Part shown: one piece after another, positions 23,785-32,391 of the stretch
How positions within the stretch are numbered: position 1 is the first letter of the stretch
Layout of the letters: each line of letters begins with the position of its first letter
Assembly: GCA_020059045.1 (NCBI GenBank)
Contig: JAGVCW010000017.1
Coordinates: 1-37,372 of the forward strand
Length of the DNA: 37,372 bases
Direction of reading: 5' to 3'
Source: Minisyncoccota bacterium
Lineage (GTDB): Bacteria; Patescibacteriota; Minisyncoccia; Phycocordibacterales; Zambryskibacteraceae
Position numbers and translations under genes: made by a program
The notes under the pieces: generated by a model
The model's input: only the letters and a program-made list of their open reading frames with translations
Database searches by the model: none
What the model was told of the DNA's origin: nothing

Positions 23785-24060
23785 TTATGGGGCTCTCAAT
23801 TTTTGGAGTAGATCATACAGAGATTTTTCCGACAATCTAAATTTTCTTACAAGCTCAATTGTAAGGTCAACCTTTGCAGTATACGGATCAATTGCTAGCC
23901 CCTCTGTTGTCAAATACAGAGCAACTCCATCATTATCTCGAGCCAATACGTATCTTTCTAACAAATCTTTGGATTCCGGAGCACCAAGAAGATCCTTCAA
24001 TGCATTCAATGCTGCACCCTCTCTCATATCTCTTTGTTTACGGGTCAACACTTCTTCCAT
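23785..24060 (-). CDS. Orphan small protein, paralogue of the 24193 gene
   Basis: 91 residues, not recognised. It resembles the neighbouring 105-residue protein in layout: EEVLTRKQRDMRE... against SRILTKAQRERAVN... at the start, a central strand pair (VALYLTTEGLAID against LVLTSVGLVIK), and ends LYDLLQKLRAP against LLALREELTAP. It is probably soluble and alpha/beta. It has its own promoter (24096-24123), a GGGGG-type ribosome-binding site and a terminator. Together the two genes look like an old tandem duplication. Confidence 0.65.
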   Translation of the reverse strand: MEEVLTRKQRDMREGAALNALKDLLGAPESKDLLERYVLARDNDGVALYLTTEGLAIDPYTAKVDLTIELVRKFRLSEKSLYDLLQKLRAP

Positions 24061-24095
24061 TAGTCCCCCTGTGTTTAAGTTGTACTTCTTTACTC

Positions 24096-24123
24096 AAACT
24101 ACCACATGCTTATTAAAAGTCAA
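24096..24123 (-). promoter_or_regulatory. Promoter of the 24060 gene, within a duplicated 27-bp segment
   Basis: TTGACT (24123-24118), 16-bp spacer, TAGTTT (24101-24096). 24099-24125 is identical in all 27 bases to 24553-24579, upstream of the paralogue, including the spacer. That suggests recent duplication or a shared operator. Confidence 0.55.
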
Positions 24124-24192
24124 TACATTCAAAAATTGTTAATTTTAATTAAAAAATGCCACTACTACACAAAGTGCGAGCGACACATGACT

Positions 24193-24510
24193 CTATGGAG
24201 CAGTTAATTCTTCGCGAAGTGCTAGCAAATTTTCTTTTGTCATTTGAAACTTCACCACAAGATGCAAAGCTGGATTAACTTGGTTTCTCTCCGGACGAGA
24301 TAGGTAGAAGTCAGTACTAGGTTCATCCTTCTTAATTACTAGCCCTACAGAAGTAAGCACAAGTTTCTCGTAACCGTAAGAACCTAATTCCACCTCCTCA
24401 ACCAAGTCTTTCCTTTGATCTGAACTTACAATAACTTTCAACAGATCCAGTATTTCCTTGCTTTCATTTACAGCACGCTCTCTTTGAGCTTTCGTCAGGA
24501 TTCGACTCAT
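24193..24510 (-). CDS. Orphan small protein, paralogue of the 23785 gene
   Basis: 105 residues, family not recognised. It starts MSRILTKAQRERAVNESKEILDLLKVIVSS, then an acidic helix, a strand pair (YEKLVLTSVGLVIKKDE), and a C-terminal part (NPALHLVVKFQMTKENLLALREELTAP). AAGGAG lies seven bases before the ATG. Weak but consistent similarity over the whole length to the 91-residue neighbour. No membrane segment. No clear terminator was found between it and the neighbour's promoter. Confidence 0.65.
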   Translation of the reverse strand: MSRILTKAQRERAVNESKEILDLLKVIVSSDQRKDLVEEVELGSYGYEKLVLTSVGLVIKKDEPSTDFYLSRPERNQVNPALHLVVKFQMTKENLLALREELTAP

Positions 24511-24549
24511 CTTGATCTCCTTGGCAGTATAGGTTACTTTTCTACTAAA

Positions 24550-24577
24550 AAGCTACCACATGCTTATTAAAAGTCAA
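24550..24577 (-). promoter_or_regulatory. Promoter of the 24510 gene
   Basis: TTGACT (24577-24572), 16-bp spacer, TAGCTT (24555-24550). It shares the identical 27-bp segment described for the paralogue. Confidence 0.55.
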
Positions 24578-24629
24578 TATTGTTCATTATTCGTCATTCT
24601 TCATTCTTTATTCGCCTAGTGTTCCTCCA

Positions 24630-24740
24630 TAAACGCAAATCCCGCCTTGTGGCGGGGCTTACGCAGACATTCGTTTTGTTTTGAAAGCAAGCACTAGCTT
24701 ACTCACTACTCTATTATAGCATATCTGTTTTAAAATGCAA
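24630..24740 (-). ncRNA. Candidate small RNA or attenuated leader
   Basis: Within the 395-bp gene-free stretch 24511-24905. On the minus strand TTGCAT (24740-24735), 16-bp spacer and perfect TATAAT (24718-24713) form a strong promoter. About 50-65 nt downstream is a CCCGCC/GGCGGG hairpin (24641-24656) followed by ATTTGCGTTT. No gene of useful length lies between (only M-S-A and M-E-E-H mini-frames). It may be a short RNA of about 75 nt, or a leader of the 24510 gene. The rest of the stretch holds simple repeats: TTCATT/CATTCTTCATTC (24583-24612) and AACTTAGTACT units (24858-24892). Confidence 0.4.
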
Positions 24741-24905
24741 GCTAAATACCGTAAAAAGTCGATTACTTCGAATGAAAGCCTTAAATTATGGCTCTAAATA
24801 TGAGGAAGTACCAACTCTAAGTGTGAAAGTTCTTAATGTGAAAGTTGGATTCGTATTCAACTTAGTACTCTGAACTTAGTACTTAGTACTTCTATGCTCT
24901 GCGCC

Positions 24906-27080
24906 TTAGAAATTCTGCCCTTCTTTAATTTGTTTTATGTAAGGTTCAAGTTCTGCAGTATGCTCTGGCTTTCGTTCTATAAACGACTCGAGTGTCTCTA
25001 TTGAGCTCTGCCTTTCTCCCATTCGAAGTAGTGAGACTGCAAGACTTATGTTTGTCTGAAGTTCATCATTTCCAGCTTGAATTCTCCTGGTGAAAATATC
25101 TACAAGTACTGAATATTGGCCGACATCTACTAGAGCCCCCACTAACCTATCATCAAAGAGAACCATATTAGGTGGTAGGGATGCTAGTATTTCTGCCGCA
25201 AGTGCATCTTCCTTATTGTAGAGTAGCGCCACAGCATACAATAGCTTTGCATCACTATAAGATGGTTCGAGATCCCAAGCTTCCTTGAATGTAGCTTTCG
25301 CACTCACAAAGTCTCTAGCTGAAAGTTGGGTTGAGCCTATCTCAAATAGTATTGATTGCTTGCGAGGAGAGAGCTCATGAGCTTTCTCAAGCGCCACAAG
25401 TGCACCAGGGTAGTCACCGATATTTCTAAGGAAAATTCCATAGAAAGCATGGTACCGCATGTCATTAGGAGTTTCTTCCAACTGCTTTTGAAGCTCAGCA
25501 AGTGTGAGAGCTACATACTCCTCTTTAATTGTAGCTGATACACCGGGAGATGCGAACACCGCTGCCGTGTTTGCTAGCTGCTCACGAATCTCTGATCTAC
25601 CAAGTGGCCCGTATGATAAAGATTTTTTATACAAAGCGAGCGTGTTTTCTTTCGGTGCGCCCTCTCTCAATGTTTGGAGAGTGTCAATAAGAGTAGAGCC
25701 AGCAAATATTGGACGGAGGTTAAAGAAGTAGAGAGACAGTGCGATACCTATAACCACAAGTGAAGCTAGAACATTCTGACCCACCTCCTTAGACATAAAG
25801 CTCGGCCATTTTATATCTCTACCTTCACCCGAGTGAATCCATGCAATTGCTGTGACAAAGAGTAAGTAGCTCACAAGGTTATCGAACACAAATATGTTTT
25901 GGAAAAAATATGCAGACACGAGCCCCGTGAAAATACTTTTTTCCAAAAATGAAAACCTCTTATTCGGATCTTTCCATAAGTAATAGAGAACAAACAGAAA
26001 TATTGAAAGATAAGCTAGAAGCCCTGGGATTCCACCCGCTACAAGCCAATCAAGAGGAGTGGAGTGTGCACGGTCGAACCACTGCTCTTGTGCATACATT
26101 TTAGGATTATAATCTGAGTTGAATATATAGTTGAAATTCTCCTGTCCCCAGCCAAATATTGGGTTCTCAAGCGCTCCTTTCACCGCCATTGGCCAGATAT
26201 AGTACCTACCCTGAGATTTCAATTCTAGGGGCGATATAGAGGCAAAACGAGATAGAACATGGCTATCCTTCACAAACGCCGTATTTCTTATCGCTACAAA
26301 CCCTGCAATAAGAACGAGAAGTGAAACAAGTACTACGGCAGACATTTTCTTAAGTTTCTTGTCCTCACGGTTAAAAAGAGTGAGAAGCATTGTTACAATT
26401 ATTCCTCCTATAAGACCAAGTATTGCCCCTCTCGTCGCTGTCTCGTACAAAATAACTAGTTGTAATATAAGTACTGGTATATAGATCCACAACATATTTT
26501 TCTTGGCGCCAGATCTTACGAAAAGCAAAACTGTAAAAAATATGGAAAACATAATAAAGACTGCCAGATATGTGGCGTTCCCAAGTGTTCCATCCACACG
26601 CACTCCTCCTTGGTTGATTGTAATCTTCCCAGCGAGTTGAAATAAACTGTATATGCACATAATTACACTCACACCAACCCATGTTCCTAGAAACCAGTTC
26701 CAAATCTTTTTTGTTTCAAACACAGAAGACAAAACCACGAAATACAGAAACAAGTGTATTAGTGAAAGTAGACCTTCCATACGCTCAAAATTACTCCAAA
26801 AGCTTTTTGATGGATTCTCGCCTAGCATGTCTGCTATAGCTACTATCACAAGAAAGATCGCGAAGGATCCTAACACCCAAGAAAATTTTGGGCGATAGCT
26901 AGGATTCTTAAGTGCAAGTACTACCCAACAAGCAAAGACAATCTCAATTAAAATTCTAAAGAAGAAGTTTTTGCCCGTGATAAATGGGAAAAGCATTGAA
27001 GGGGTAACGACGAACACCACAAACGGGAGTAGAAAAAGACCTCCAATCACACTATATCTTAGTACTTTATTTGTTTGCAT
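24906..27080 (-). CDS. O-antigen ligase/polymerase-like membrane protein with C-terminal TPRs
   Basis: 724 residues. Residues about 1-450 hold around eleven membrane helices with the Wzy_C-type periplasmic loop region. GWGQENFNYIFNSDYNP followed by WFDRAHSTPLDWLVAGGIPGLLAY is the conserved Arg-Ala-His region of O-antigen ligases. Residues about 500-720 form TPR-like repeats (YHAFYGIFLRNIGDYPGALVALEKAHELSP, then further units). Such proteins polymerise or attach lipid-linked glycans, or glycosylate pilins. The last helix and the TPRs would lie outside. Close to a flippase gene, which fits a surface-polysaccharide pathway; the exact product cannot be told. Confidence 0.92.
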   Translation of the reverse strand: MQTNKVLRYSVIGGLFLLPFVVFVVTPSMLFPFITGKNFFFRILIEIVFACWVVLALKNPSYRPKFSWVLGSFAIFLVIVAIADMLGENPSKSFWSNFERMEGLLSLIHLFLYFVVLSSVFETKKIWNWFLGTWVGVSVIMCIYSLFQLAGKITINQGGVRVDGTLGNATYLAVFIMFSIFFTVLLFVRSGAKKNMLWIYIPVLILQLVILYETATRGAILGLIGGIIVTMLLTLFNREDKKLKKMSAVVLVSLLVLIAGFVAIRNTAFVKDSHVLSRFASISPLELKSQGRYYIWPMAVKGALENPIFGWGQENFNYIFNSDYNPKMYAQEQWFDRAHSTPLDWLVAGGIPGLLAYLSIFLFVLYYLWKDPNKRFSFLEKSIFTGLVSAYFFQNIFVFDNLVSYLLFVTAIAWIHSGEGRDIKWPSFMSKEVGQNVLASLVVIGIALSLYFFNLRPIFAGSTLIDTLQTLREGAPKENTLALYKKSLSYGPLGRSEIREQLANTAAVFASPGVSATIKEEYVALTLAELQKQLEETPNDMRYHAFYGIFLRNIGDYPGALVALEKAHELSPRKQSILFEIGSTQLSARDFVSAKATFKEAWDLEPSYSDAKLLYAVALLYNKEDALAAEILASLPPNMVLFDDRLVGALVDVGQYSVLVDIFTRRIQAGNDELQTNISLAVSLLRMGERQSSIETLESFIERKPEHTAELEPYIKQIKEGQNF

Positions 27081-27134
27081 GATAAGGAAAACTATATCAC
27101 AACCAAAATATTATTAGCATTATTTTCTCGTCTA

Positions 27135-27164
27135 TTGACTTACTACACATCTACGATGTATAAT
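27135..27164 (+). promoter_or_regulatory. Sigma70-like promoter of the 27206 gene
   Basis: TTGACT (27135-27140), 18-bp spacer, perfect TATAAT (27159-27164), 41 bp before the GTG start. Confidence 0.8.
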
Positions 27165-27205
27165 ACTTGAAGAGCACATTTCCATAACCTAAACCAGGAG
27201 ATACG

Positions 27206-27949
27206 GTGCATAAGACGGCTTTGGAGAGACTCCCAATCACAGATGAGAGTGGGAAAGTCTCATGGTATAAAAGATGGAAGAGAGCACTTAGAATGAGCAA
27301 ACTCATTCGTATGCATATGATTGCGTCATCCATCTGTTGTATTGCTGTACTCGGCTCAAGTTTCTACAATGACTTATTATCCATTGTATTTACTACATCA
27401 AACCCACTGCCCCACTGGCACAAATCACTTGTCTTTTTCTGGGTAGCCTGTGGAAGTTGGACAGGTTTTTCTGCATCCTTCTACTTTTCGGGCAGAACAG
27501 TCAAACAAATTAACAAGGAGATATCAAAAGATGTGGGTTTTGCCGCACCAATACTTGAGAGCCTTATCCCACAAATAGATGCGTTTAACCAAAAAGTTGC
27601 TGAAGTTTCTCGGGTGGCTTCAACATTGGTATCCTTACAAAGTGCCGATGTTCGAAAGGACACTCCTGAGTTTACTAAGGCAATCGAGAGAAAGATTGCT
27701 GAACTCAAAGCCGATCGTGCAATACTTGTGAAAAGACTTGATCTTGCAAACAAGCTCTGGGGTATTAACGAAGGAGTATTTGATGGTCTTGCCGATATTC
27801 TATCTATTGGTGACAAGAATACCATCGACATAGCTGACGAGGCAGTTGCAGATAATGTCCGTAAGCTCTCGGCAAGCATCGAGGTTGAGGCAATGGTTGC
27901 AGGAGTAGAACCCATTGATCGCACCCGCAAACGGTTGGGGGAAAAATAG
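27206..27949 (+). CDS. Orphan membrane protein of unknown function
   Basis: 247 residues from a GTG start with AGGAG five bases upstream. The N-terminal 40 residues are basic. Two hydrophobic helices follow at about 40-57 (MIASSICCIAVLGSSFYN) and 73-94 (SLVFFWVACGSWTGFSASFYFSG). The rest (about 97-247) is a charged helical domain with heptad-like stretches (VAEVSRVASTLVSLQSADV, KAIERKIAELKADRAILVKRLDLANKLWG), probably a coiled coil. No family recognised. It has its own promoter and terminator and so stands apart from the neighbouring glycan genes. Confidence 0.7.
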   Translation: MHKTALERLPITDESGKVSWYKRWKRALRMSKLIRMHMIASSICCIAVLGSSFYNDLLSIVFTTSNPLPHWHKSLVFFWVACGSWTGFSASFYFSGRTVKQINKEISKDVGFAAPILESLIPQIDAFNQKVAEVSRVASTLVSLQSADVRKDTPEFTKAIERKIAELKADRAILVKRLDLANKLWGINEGVFDGLADILSIGDKNTIDIADEAVADNVRKLSASIEVEAMVAGVEPIDRTRKRLGEK

Positions 27950-27962
27950 TTTGAGTCACCGC

Positions 27963-27990
27963 TCCAGGAAGTAACATCCTGGATTTTTTT
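27963..27990 (+). terminator. Intrinsic terminator after the 27206 gene
   Basis: TCCAGGA/TCCTGGA stem with a 6-7 base loop followed by TTTTTTT, 14 bp past the stop codon. Confidence 0.85.
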
Positions 27991-28043
27991 ATGACATTCG
28001 TGTCTTACTAGCAAATTGGGGTTTAATCAATTAGTATAATTTC

Positions 28044-29315
28044 ATGAGGCTTTTCCGCAACAAAACTTACAATCTACTTCGATCTAGCGAACGCTTTACT
28101 AAAACTGACATGGTATACCTCACCAAGGGAGGCTTTTGGCTCACTCTCGCACACGGTGTTGCAATGTTTGCTGGTTTTTTCATGTCTATTGCCTTTGCAA
28201 ACCTTTTCCCCAAGGAATCCTTCGGTAACTATAAATTCATACTCTCTGTTGTAGCAATTTTGGGTGCATTTTCTTTGACAGGGTTAAGCACGTCGGTAAT
28301 CCAATCTGTTGCACGAGGTTTTGACAGTTCACTGCGTCGTGGGTTTCGACTTAACTTGAAATGGAGTGTTGGAATTTTTCTAGGAGGGCTTTTTCTTGGA
28401 GCATACTACTACCTGAACGATAATTTAATTTTATCTTTCTCTTTTCTTCTAGCAGGAATACTCACTCCGATCACCACAGGTGCGAATCTCTATAGCTCGT
28501 ATCTACTCGGTAAAAAAGATTTTAGAAGGAATTCCCTCTTTAGCACTATTCGCAATATTGTGCCCGCCGCTGCCATTATCTTCGCACTTTTTTTGACAGA
28601 GAATTTGCCCATTATTATTGGGGTATATTTTCTGGCAGGAACCTTGGTTTCACTTTTTATATATCGCATGACCTTACGGGCATATCCTACTGCCGACAAA
28701 GCGGAGGATCCTGAGCTTTTATCTTACAGTGGGCACTTAAGTGCAATGGATGTTATAGGGAGAGTTGCAAGTTTTTTGGACAAAATCCTTATATTCCACT
28801 ACCTTGGCGCAGTACCTCTTGCAATATACGCATTCGCAATAGCACCGATTGAGCAGCTCCAAGGTGGGAAAAAGATTTTGAGCACACTCATTCAGCCGAA
28901 AATAAATGAAAGATCATTTGAGGAACTTCAGAAATCTGCACCACGTAAGGCAATATTACTTACAATATACGCTCTTCTTCTAGCGGGTGTATACGTTCTT
29001 CTTGCGCCATACTTTTATAAATTATTTTACCCTGAGTACCTTGATTCTGTTTTTTATTCCCAAATTTATTCTCTAACCTTGCTTGCCGTTTCTGGAACCG
29101 TTTTCAACGAAGCTCTGATTGCGCATAAAAAGAAGAAGGAGCTCTACATTTACCGCACCATTATCCCTGTTGTTCAAGTAATACTGTTTTTTATACTCCT
29201 TCCAATTTACGGACTTATGGGTCTCATTATCACCCACATAGTTGTTAGATGCTTAAGCACTGTTATTGGTTATTATTTTGTTCGATTCCCTTTTAAAACT
29301 GCTTCCTCAAGCTGA
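28044..29315 (+). CDS. Polysaccharide flippase (Wzx/MATE-like)
   Basis: 423 residues with about twelve membrane helices. The start, FTKTDMVYLTKGGFWLTLAHGVAMFAGFFMSIAFANLFPKESFGNYKFILSVVAIL, is typical of the oligosaccharide flippase family (polysacc_synt), and so is DVIGRVASFLDKILIFHYLGAVPLAIYAFAIAPIEQL in the second half. It would move lipid-linked sugar units across the membrane for the polymerase encoded at 24906. It overlaps the convergent 591-residue gene by 43 bp at the 3' ends. Confidence 0.92.
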   Translation: MRLFRNKTYNLLRSSERFTKTDMVYLTKGGFWLTLAHGVAMFAGFFMSIAFANLFPKESFGNYKFILSVVAILGAFSLTGLSTSVIQSVARGFDSSLRRGFRLNLKWSVGIFLGGLFLGAYYYLNDNLILSFSFLLAGILTPITTGANLYSSYLLGKKDFRRNSLFSTIRNIVPAAAIIFALFLTENLPIIIGVYFLAGTLVSLFIYRMTLRAYPTADKAEDPELLSYSGHLSAMDVIGRVASFLDKILIFHYLGAVPLAIYAFAIAPIEQLQGGKKILSTLIQPKINERSFEELQKSAPRKAILLTIYALLLAGVYVLLAPYFYKLFYPEYLDSVFYSQIYSLTLLAVSGTVFNEALIAHKKKKELYIYRTIIPVVQVILFFILLPIYGLMGLIITHIVVRCLSTVIGYYFVRFPFKTASSS

Positions 29316-31048
29316 TCTACCACCCAAGCACTCCCATTTCTATATGGATCACCAAAGTATCTAGCAAGTAGATCACTAAGTGTCGTATTTGGTATTGATC
29401 TCACACTATTTATACGTTCAATAAGCTCCTGAGGGTTTTCCGCAAAAAAAGGATGCTCATCTCCATACTCTTTTAGACTAAAGCAATCTCCCCATTTTGG
29501 TGTATCAAAAAGTATGGGTACTCTAGACTGAAGCAAGGCTTCAAGTACCGCAGTACTATGAGATCCCACTGTAACTTCACAATCTTTCACAGCGTCCTCA
29601 ATACGTCCTCTAACAATCTTTATGTTTTTATCTTCTAAAATACTTGACTCATTCTTCTGTAACCATTCTTCAAACCCATCTCTATATGGTCTAAACTTGA
29701 TAGTAAAATCAATGTCCTCATTTTTCATAAGTTCCTTAAGATATGGCAAAACTTCTTGCGGTACGGCAAGTTGTTCAGAAATAAAAAGTACTTTAATAGG
29801 TCCTGTGGAAGTACCAACAGGTTTTTTACTTTCAATCTTGTCCTCAAGTGGTCGCATTAGACCTGAAACATACAACTGTTCACTTCTATATGCCTTGCTA
29901 TGCTTAGCATAATACTCTTTCCACCACTCGCTCCACATTCCATATTTATCAACTGACAATATTTTCTCACCAGTAAACCCAGGCAAGAAATCATAGACAA
30001 TATAATCTTTAGGGGCAGCCCCGTGGAGAATACCTACAGTTCTAATATTATTTATCTTTGATCCGATAACTGCTTGGAAATTCCGTTCAAGTGCTGTAGT
30101 AACATATGTGGCCTTAACACCAATTACTCGGAGAATCCCTTGCATTATTCTAACCCCCCACACATCATCATATATATTTCGCAGTGGTTCCAAGGCAAGT
30201 AGAAGCTTGAAACGCTCTTCGGGGTTAGTTTCACTTGCAAATAAATGCGCTCCAAATTCCTTTCTAACCTTCCTTCGACTTCCTGAAACAAAACTCAAAA
30301 ACTTACCTACAAAGGCAACTGCTTCAGAATATATAACTGGTCTTTTTCTAACAAGAGCGTGACTAAGAACAGTCTTCCATGACTCGAGACTTCGGACAAA
30401 TTCTACAAAAGGAAGCTTTCTTGCACGAAGTTCCTCGTATAAATATTTCATCCTGAAATCGTAATCTTTCCCTTTCTCAAACTTATCTCCTATGAAAACC
30501 ATGATCCTGTTTTTCTTCAGCATTAGAACAGGGAGACAAACAACCGTTAACATTATTTGGACTAGAATGCCAAAAGGAAGGAAGGATGGACTCTTAAATC
30601 CTTTTTTTCTTACTATATGTACTGTGCGTCCATAAGCTTCCAAATAGCGCGAAAACAGAGTCTTGTACTGCGGCTCAAACAGATATACATTCTTAAAATT
30701 TTTCAGATATTCCAGGAGCTTTCTATATTTTGTATAAGGTAAAGTAAAATAAAAAAATAGACTGTTGTAATAAATCCACCAAAGCTCGAAGCCTTTGTAT
30801 AAAAAAAGTTTTGAAACCCTCTTTCCATTCGGAAGCTCGAGTCCAGATATCTCTTCTGCAAGAGAACTTGCCTCGTAAATTGTTTCTGATTCCAAATAAT
30901 CTTCTACGTTTACACAGCTTGACCCGTATTTTTCTATTGCCGACATTAGTTCTTCAGGAGCGACAACTACATTAAACTGACTCCACCATTTCCGTGTCTT
31001 TTGAGGCAAATCTTTTGTCGTAATTACTAGTATTGAGTCTTTTTGCAC
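29273..31048 (-). CDS. Putative surface-polysaccharide transferase (GT-B-like)
   Basis: 591 residues, family not certain. The C-terminal half looks like the nucleotide-sugar domain of capsule transferases. IKVLFISEQLAVPQEVLPYLKELMKNEDIDFTIKFRP is followed by DAVKDCEVTVGSHSTAVLEALLQSRVPILFDTPKWG, similar to CDP-glycerol glycerophosphotransferases and sialyl- or KDO-type capsule enzymes. A hydrophobic helix lies near 165-182 (FGILVQIMLTVVCLPVLML). The N-terminal part has no known motif. It is next to the flippase and upstream of the sugar-nucleotide operon, which includes a KdsB-like enzyme, so an acidic sugar donor is plausible but unproven. Confidence 0.75.
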   Translation of the reverse strand: MQKDSILVITTKDLPQKTRKWWSQFNVVVAPEELMSAIEKYGSSCVNVEDYLESETIYEASSLAEEISGLELPNGKRVSKLFLYKGFELWWIYYNSLFFYFTLPYTKYRKLLEYLKNFKNVYLFEPQYKTLFSRYLEAYGRTVHIVRKKGFKSPSFLPFGILVQIMLTVVCLPVLMLKKNRIMVFIGDKFEKGKDYDFRMKYLYEELRARKLPFVEFVRSLESWKTVLSHALVRKRPVIYSEAVAFVGKFLSFVSGSRRKVRKEFGAHLFASETNPEERFKLLLALEPLRNIYDDVWGVRIMQGILRVIGVKATYVTTALERNFQAVIGSKINNIRTVGILHGAAPKDYIVYDFLPGFTGEKILSVDKYGMWSEWWKEYYAKHSKAYRSEQLYVSGLMRPLEDKIESKKPVGTSTGPIKVLFISEQLAVPQEVLPYLKELMKNEDIDFTIKFRPYRDGFEEWLQKNESSILEDKNIKIVRGRIEDAVKDCEVTVGSHSTAVLEALLQSRVPILFDTPKWGDCFSLKEYGDEHPFFAENPQELIERINSVRSIPNTTLSDLLARYFGDPYRNGSAWVVDQLEEAVLKGNRTK

Positions 31049-31095
31049 TCTGGTGGAACCATGTTATCACGAACTAAAAATTAAAAACATATAAG

Positions 31096-31127
31096 AAAAA
31101 GGCCAGCCACATGTGTCGTGACTGGCC
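31096..31127 (-). terminator. Intrinsic terminator after the 31578 gene
   Basis: On the minus strand GGCCAGTCAC pairs with GTGGCTGGCC (one bulge, loop about 7), followed by TTTTTCTTAT. About 14 bp past the stop codon. Confidence 0.85.
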
Positions 31128-31140
31128 CAAAGCTGAGGAC

Positions 31141-31578
31141 TTACGCGTCCGGATCGACTGCCTTTGGCCGATGATGAATGTAATAGACGCTCACAAAGTG
31201 ATCCCAGCCATACAGAGGCTGGTTGTCGAGGTTTGAAAGGTACCACCTCACGAGCTCTGGCGTAGCACAGTCTGGAGTCGCACCAATTATCGCCTCCTGC
31301 TTGAGTCCGCGGAGTTCCCCGAAGTACGCGAAGTCGCGTCTGACCGTAGTCCCATCATCGGGATAGAGCTCCGGCTGAATGCCCAACTCTCGATTCCCTG
31401 CTTGCTTGATGAAGCGAACCGGGATATCTGTATCAAGTGGAATGTAACGAGGGTCATTTGGGTTACTGCGGTCCCCACTGCGAAACACTACTTGGATTGT
31501 ACCTTCCTGAAAAGCCTGTATGGTACATGGTTTCATCCAAAGACCCGTATCAGTTTGAACGCTGCAGCGATTGAGCAT
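31141..31578 (-). CDS. Orphan protein of unknown function, G+C-rich
   Basis: 145 residues, not recognised. It begins MLNRCSVQTDTGLWMKPCTIQ and appears beta-rich, with an acidic/proline middle (DRSNPNDPRYIPLDTDIPVRF). The C-terminal region has aromatic residues (ELVRWYLSNLDNQPLYGWDHFVSVYYIHHRP). Three Cys are present; there is no signal peptide. AGGAGG lies seven bases upstream of the ATG. Its G+C content is visibly higher than that of the flanking genes, as for the DGR target. Together with its own consensus promoter and terminator this suggests an independently acquired unit. Confidence 0.7.
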   Translation of the reverse strand: MLNRCSVQTDTGLWMKPCTIQAFQEGTIQVVFRSGDRSNPNDPRYIPLDTDIPVRFIKQAGNRELGIQPELYPDDGTTVRRDFAYFGELRGLKQEAIIGATPDCATPELVRWYLSNLDNQPLYGWDHFVSVYYIHHRPKAVDPDA

Positions 31579-31625
31579 TTCCGCATCCTCCTATGGAGAA
31601 CTGTAAGTGGAACTAACCAACTTGT

Positions 31626-31654
31626 ATTATAGCAAATTATTCTTTGCTTGTCAA
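31626..31654 (-). promoter_or_regulatory. Perfect-consensus sigma70-like promoter of the 31578 gene
   Basis: TTGACA (31654-31649), 17-bp spacer, TATAAT (31631-31626): both boxes and the spacing match the consensus exactly. The leader is about 40 nt. Confidence 0.88.
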
Positions 31655-31660
31655 ATTTGC

Positions 31661-32383
31661 CTATACTAGGCCTCTAGCTGCAACCTCATCTATAAACCAC
31701 TTTATTTTGCTAGTTTCTGACACAATTAATTGTGCTGGATACCTTTCCAAATCCTTTTCTCCTTTTAATACCTCCCTTAGTGCCTTTGCCTTCTCTTTTC
31801 CATAAACCAAGAAAGTTATAATTTTTGCTTGGTTGATTAGTGGTGCTGTCATCGTAATACGATAAGCGTTTTTATCCTCCAAATAAACTGCTCTGACTTG
31901 GGGAACTCTATCTTTCAAGACTTTTGTGTGAGGAAAGAGTGATGCAGTATGTCCATCATTCCCTAACCCCAATAAAACAAGATCAAAGTGAACCAGTTCA
32001 TTTTTAAAAAAATTTAATATCCGTTCATTATATTCTTCGGCTACTCTGTCTGGAGGAAGGGAAGTGTTTACATAAAAAATTTGTGAATCGTGTATATTTA
32101 GAGAATCGAACAATATTTTTCTTATCATTGAGCCGTTATTGTCGGGGTCGCCGCTAGGAACGTAACGCTCATCGGCAAAGAAAAAAAATATCTTGCTCCA
32201 ATCAACTTTCTTGCGGTACTCCTCTGATGCAAGTAGCTCGTAGAATGGCAAAGGAGAGTTGCCACCAGAAAGAACTACGGAGCACTCGTCCTTTTGTGCA
32301 ATAACGTCATTTACAGTTTGAACAAAATAATCAGCTAAATTTTTGATTACCTCGTCAACAGTTTTGTAAATATGTAGTGACAA
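31661..32383 (-). CDS. pgl: 6-phosphogluconolactonase-like sugar phosphate enzyme
   Basis: 240 residues of the NagB/DevB fold. Motifs: CSVVLSGGNSPLPFYELLA (about 34-52), IFFFFADERYVPSGDPDNNGSMIRKILF (about 64-91) and LVLLGLGNDGHTASLFPHT (about 133-151). The last motif carries the catalytic His-region of 6-phosphogluconolactonase. The pentose phosphate pathway role is from the family. Because it closes an operon of sugar-nucleotide genes, hydrolysis or isomerisation of another sugar phosphate is also possible. Confidence 0.88.
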   Translation of the reverse strand: MSLHIYKTVDEVIKNLADYFVQTVNDVIAQKDECSVVLSGGNSPLPFYELLASEEYRKKVDWSKIFFFFADERYVPSGDPDNNGSMIRKILFDSLNIHDSQIFYVNTSLPPDRVAEEYNERILNFFKNELVHFDLVLLGLGNDGHTASLFPHTKVLKDRVPQVRAVYLEDKNAYRITMTAPLINQAKIITFLVYGKEKAKALREVLKGEKDLERYPAQLIVSETSKIKWFIDEVAARGLV

Positions 32384-32391
32384 TATATCTA

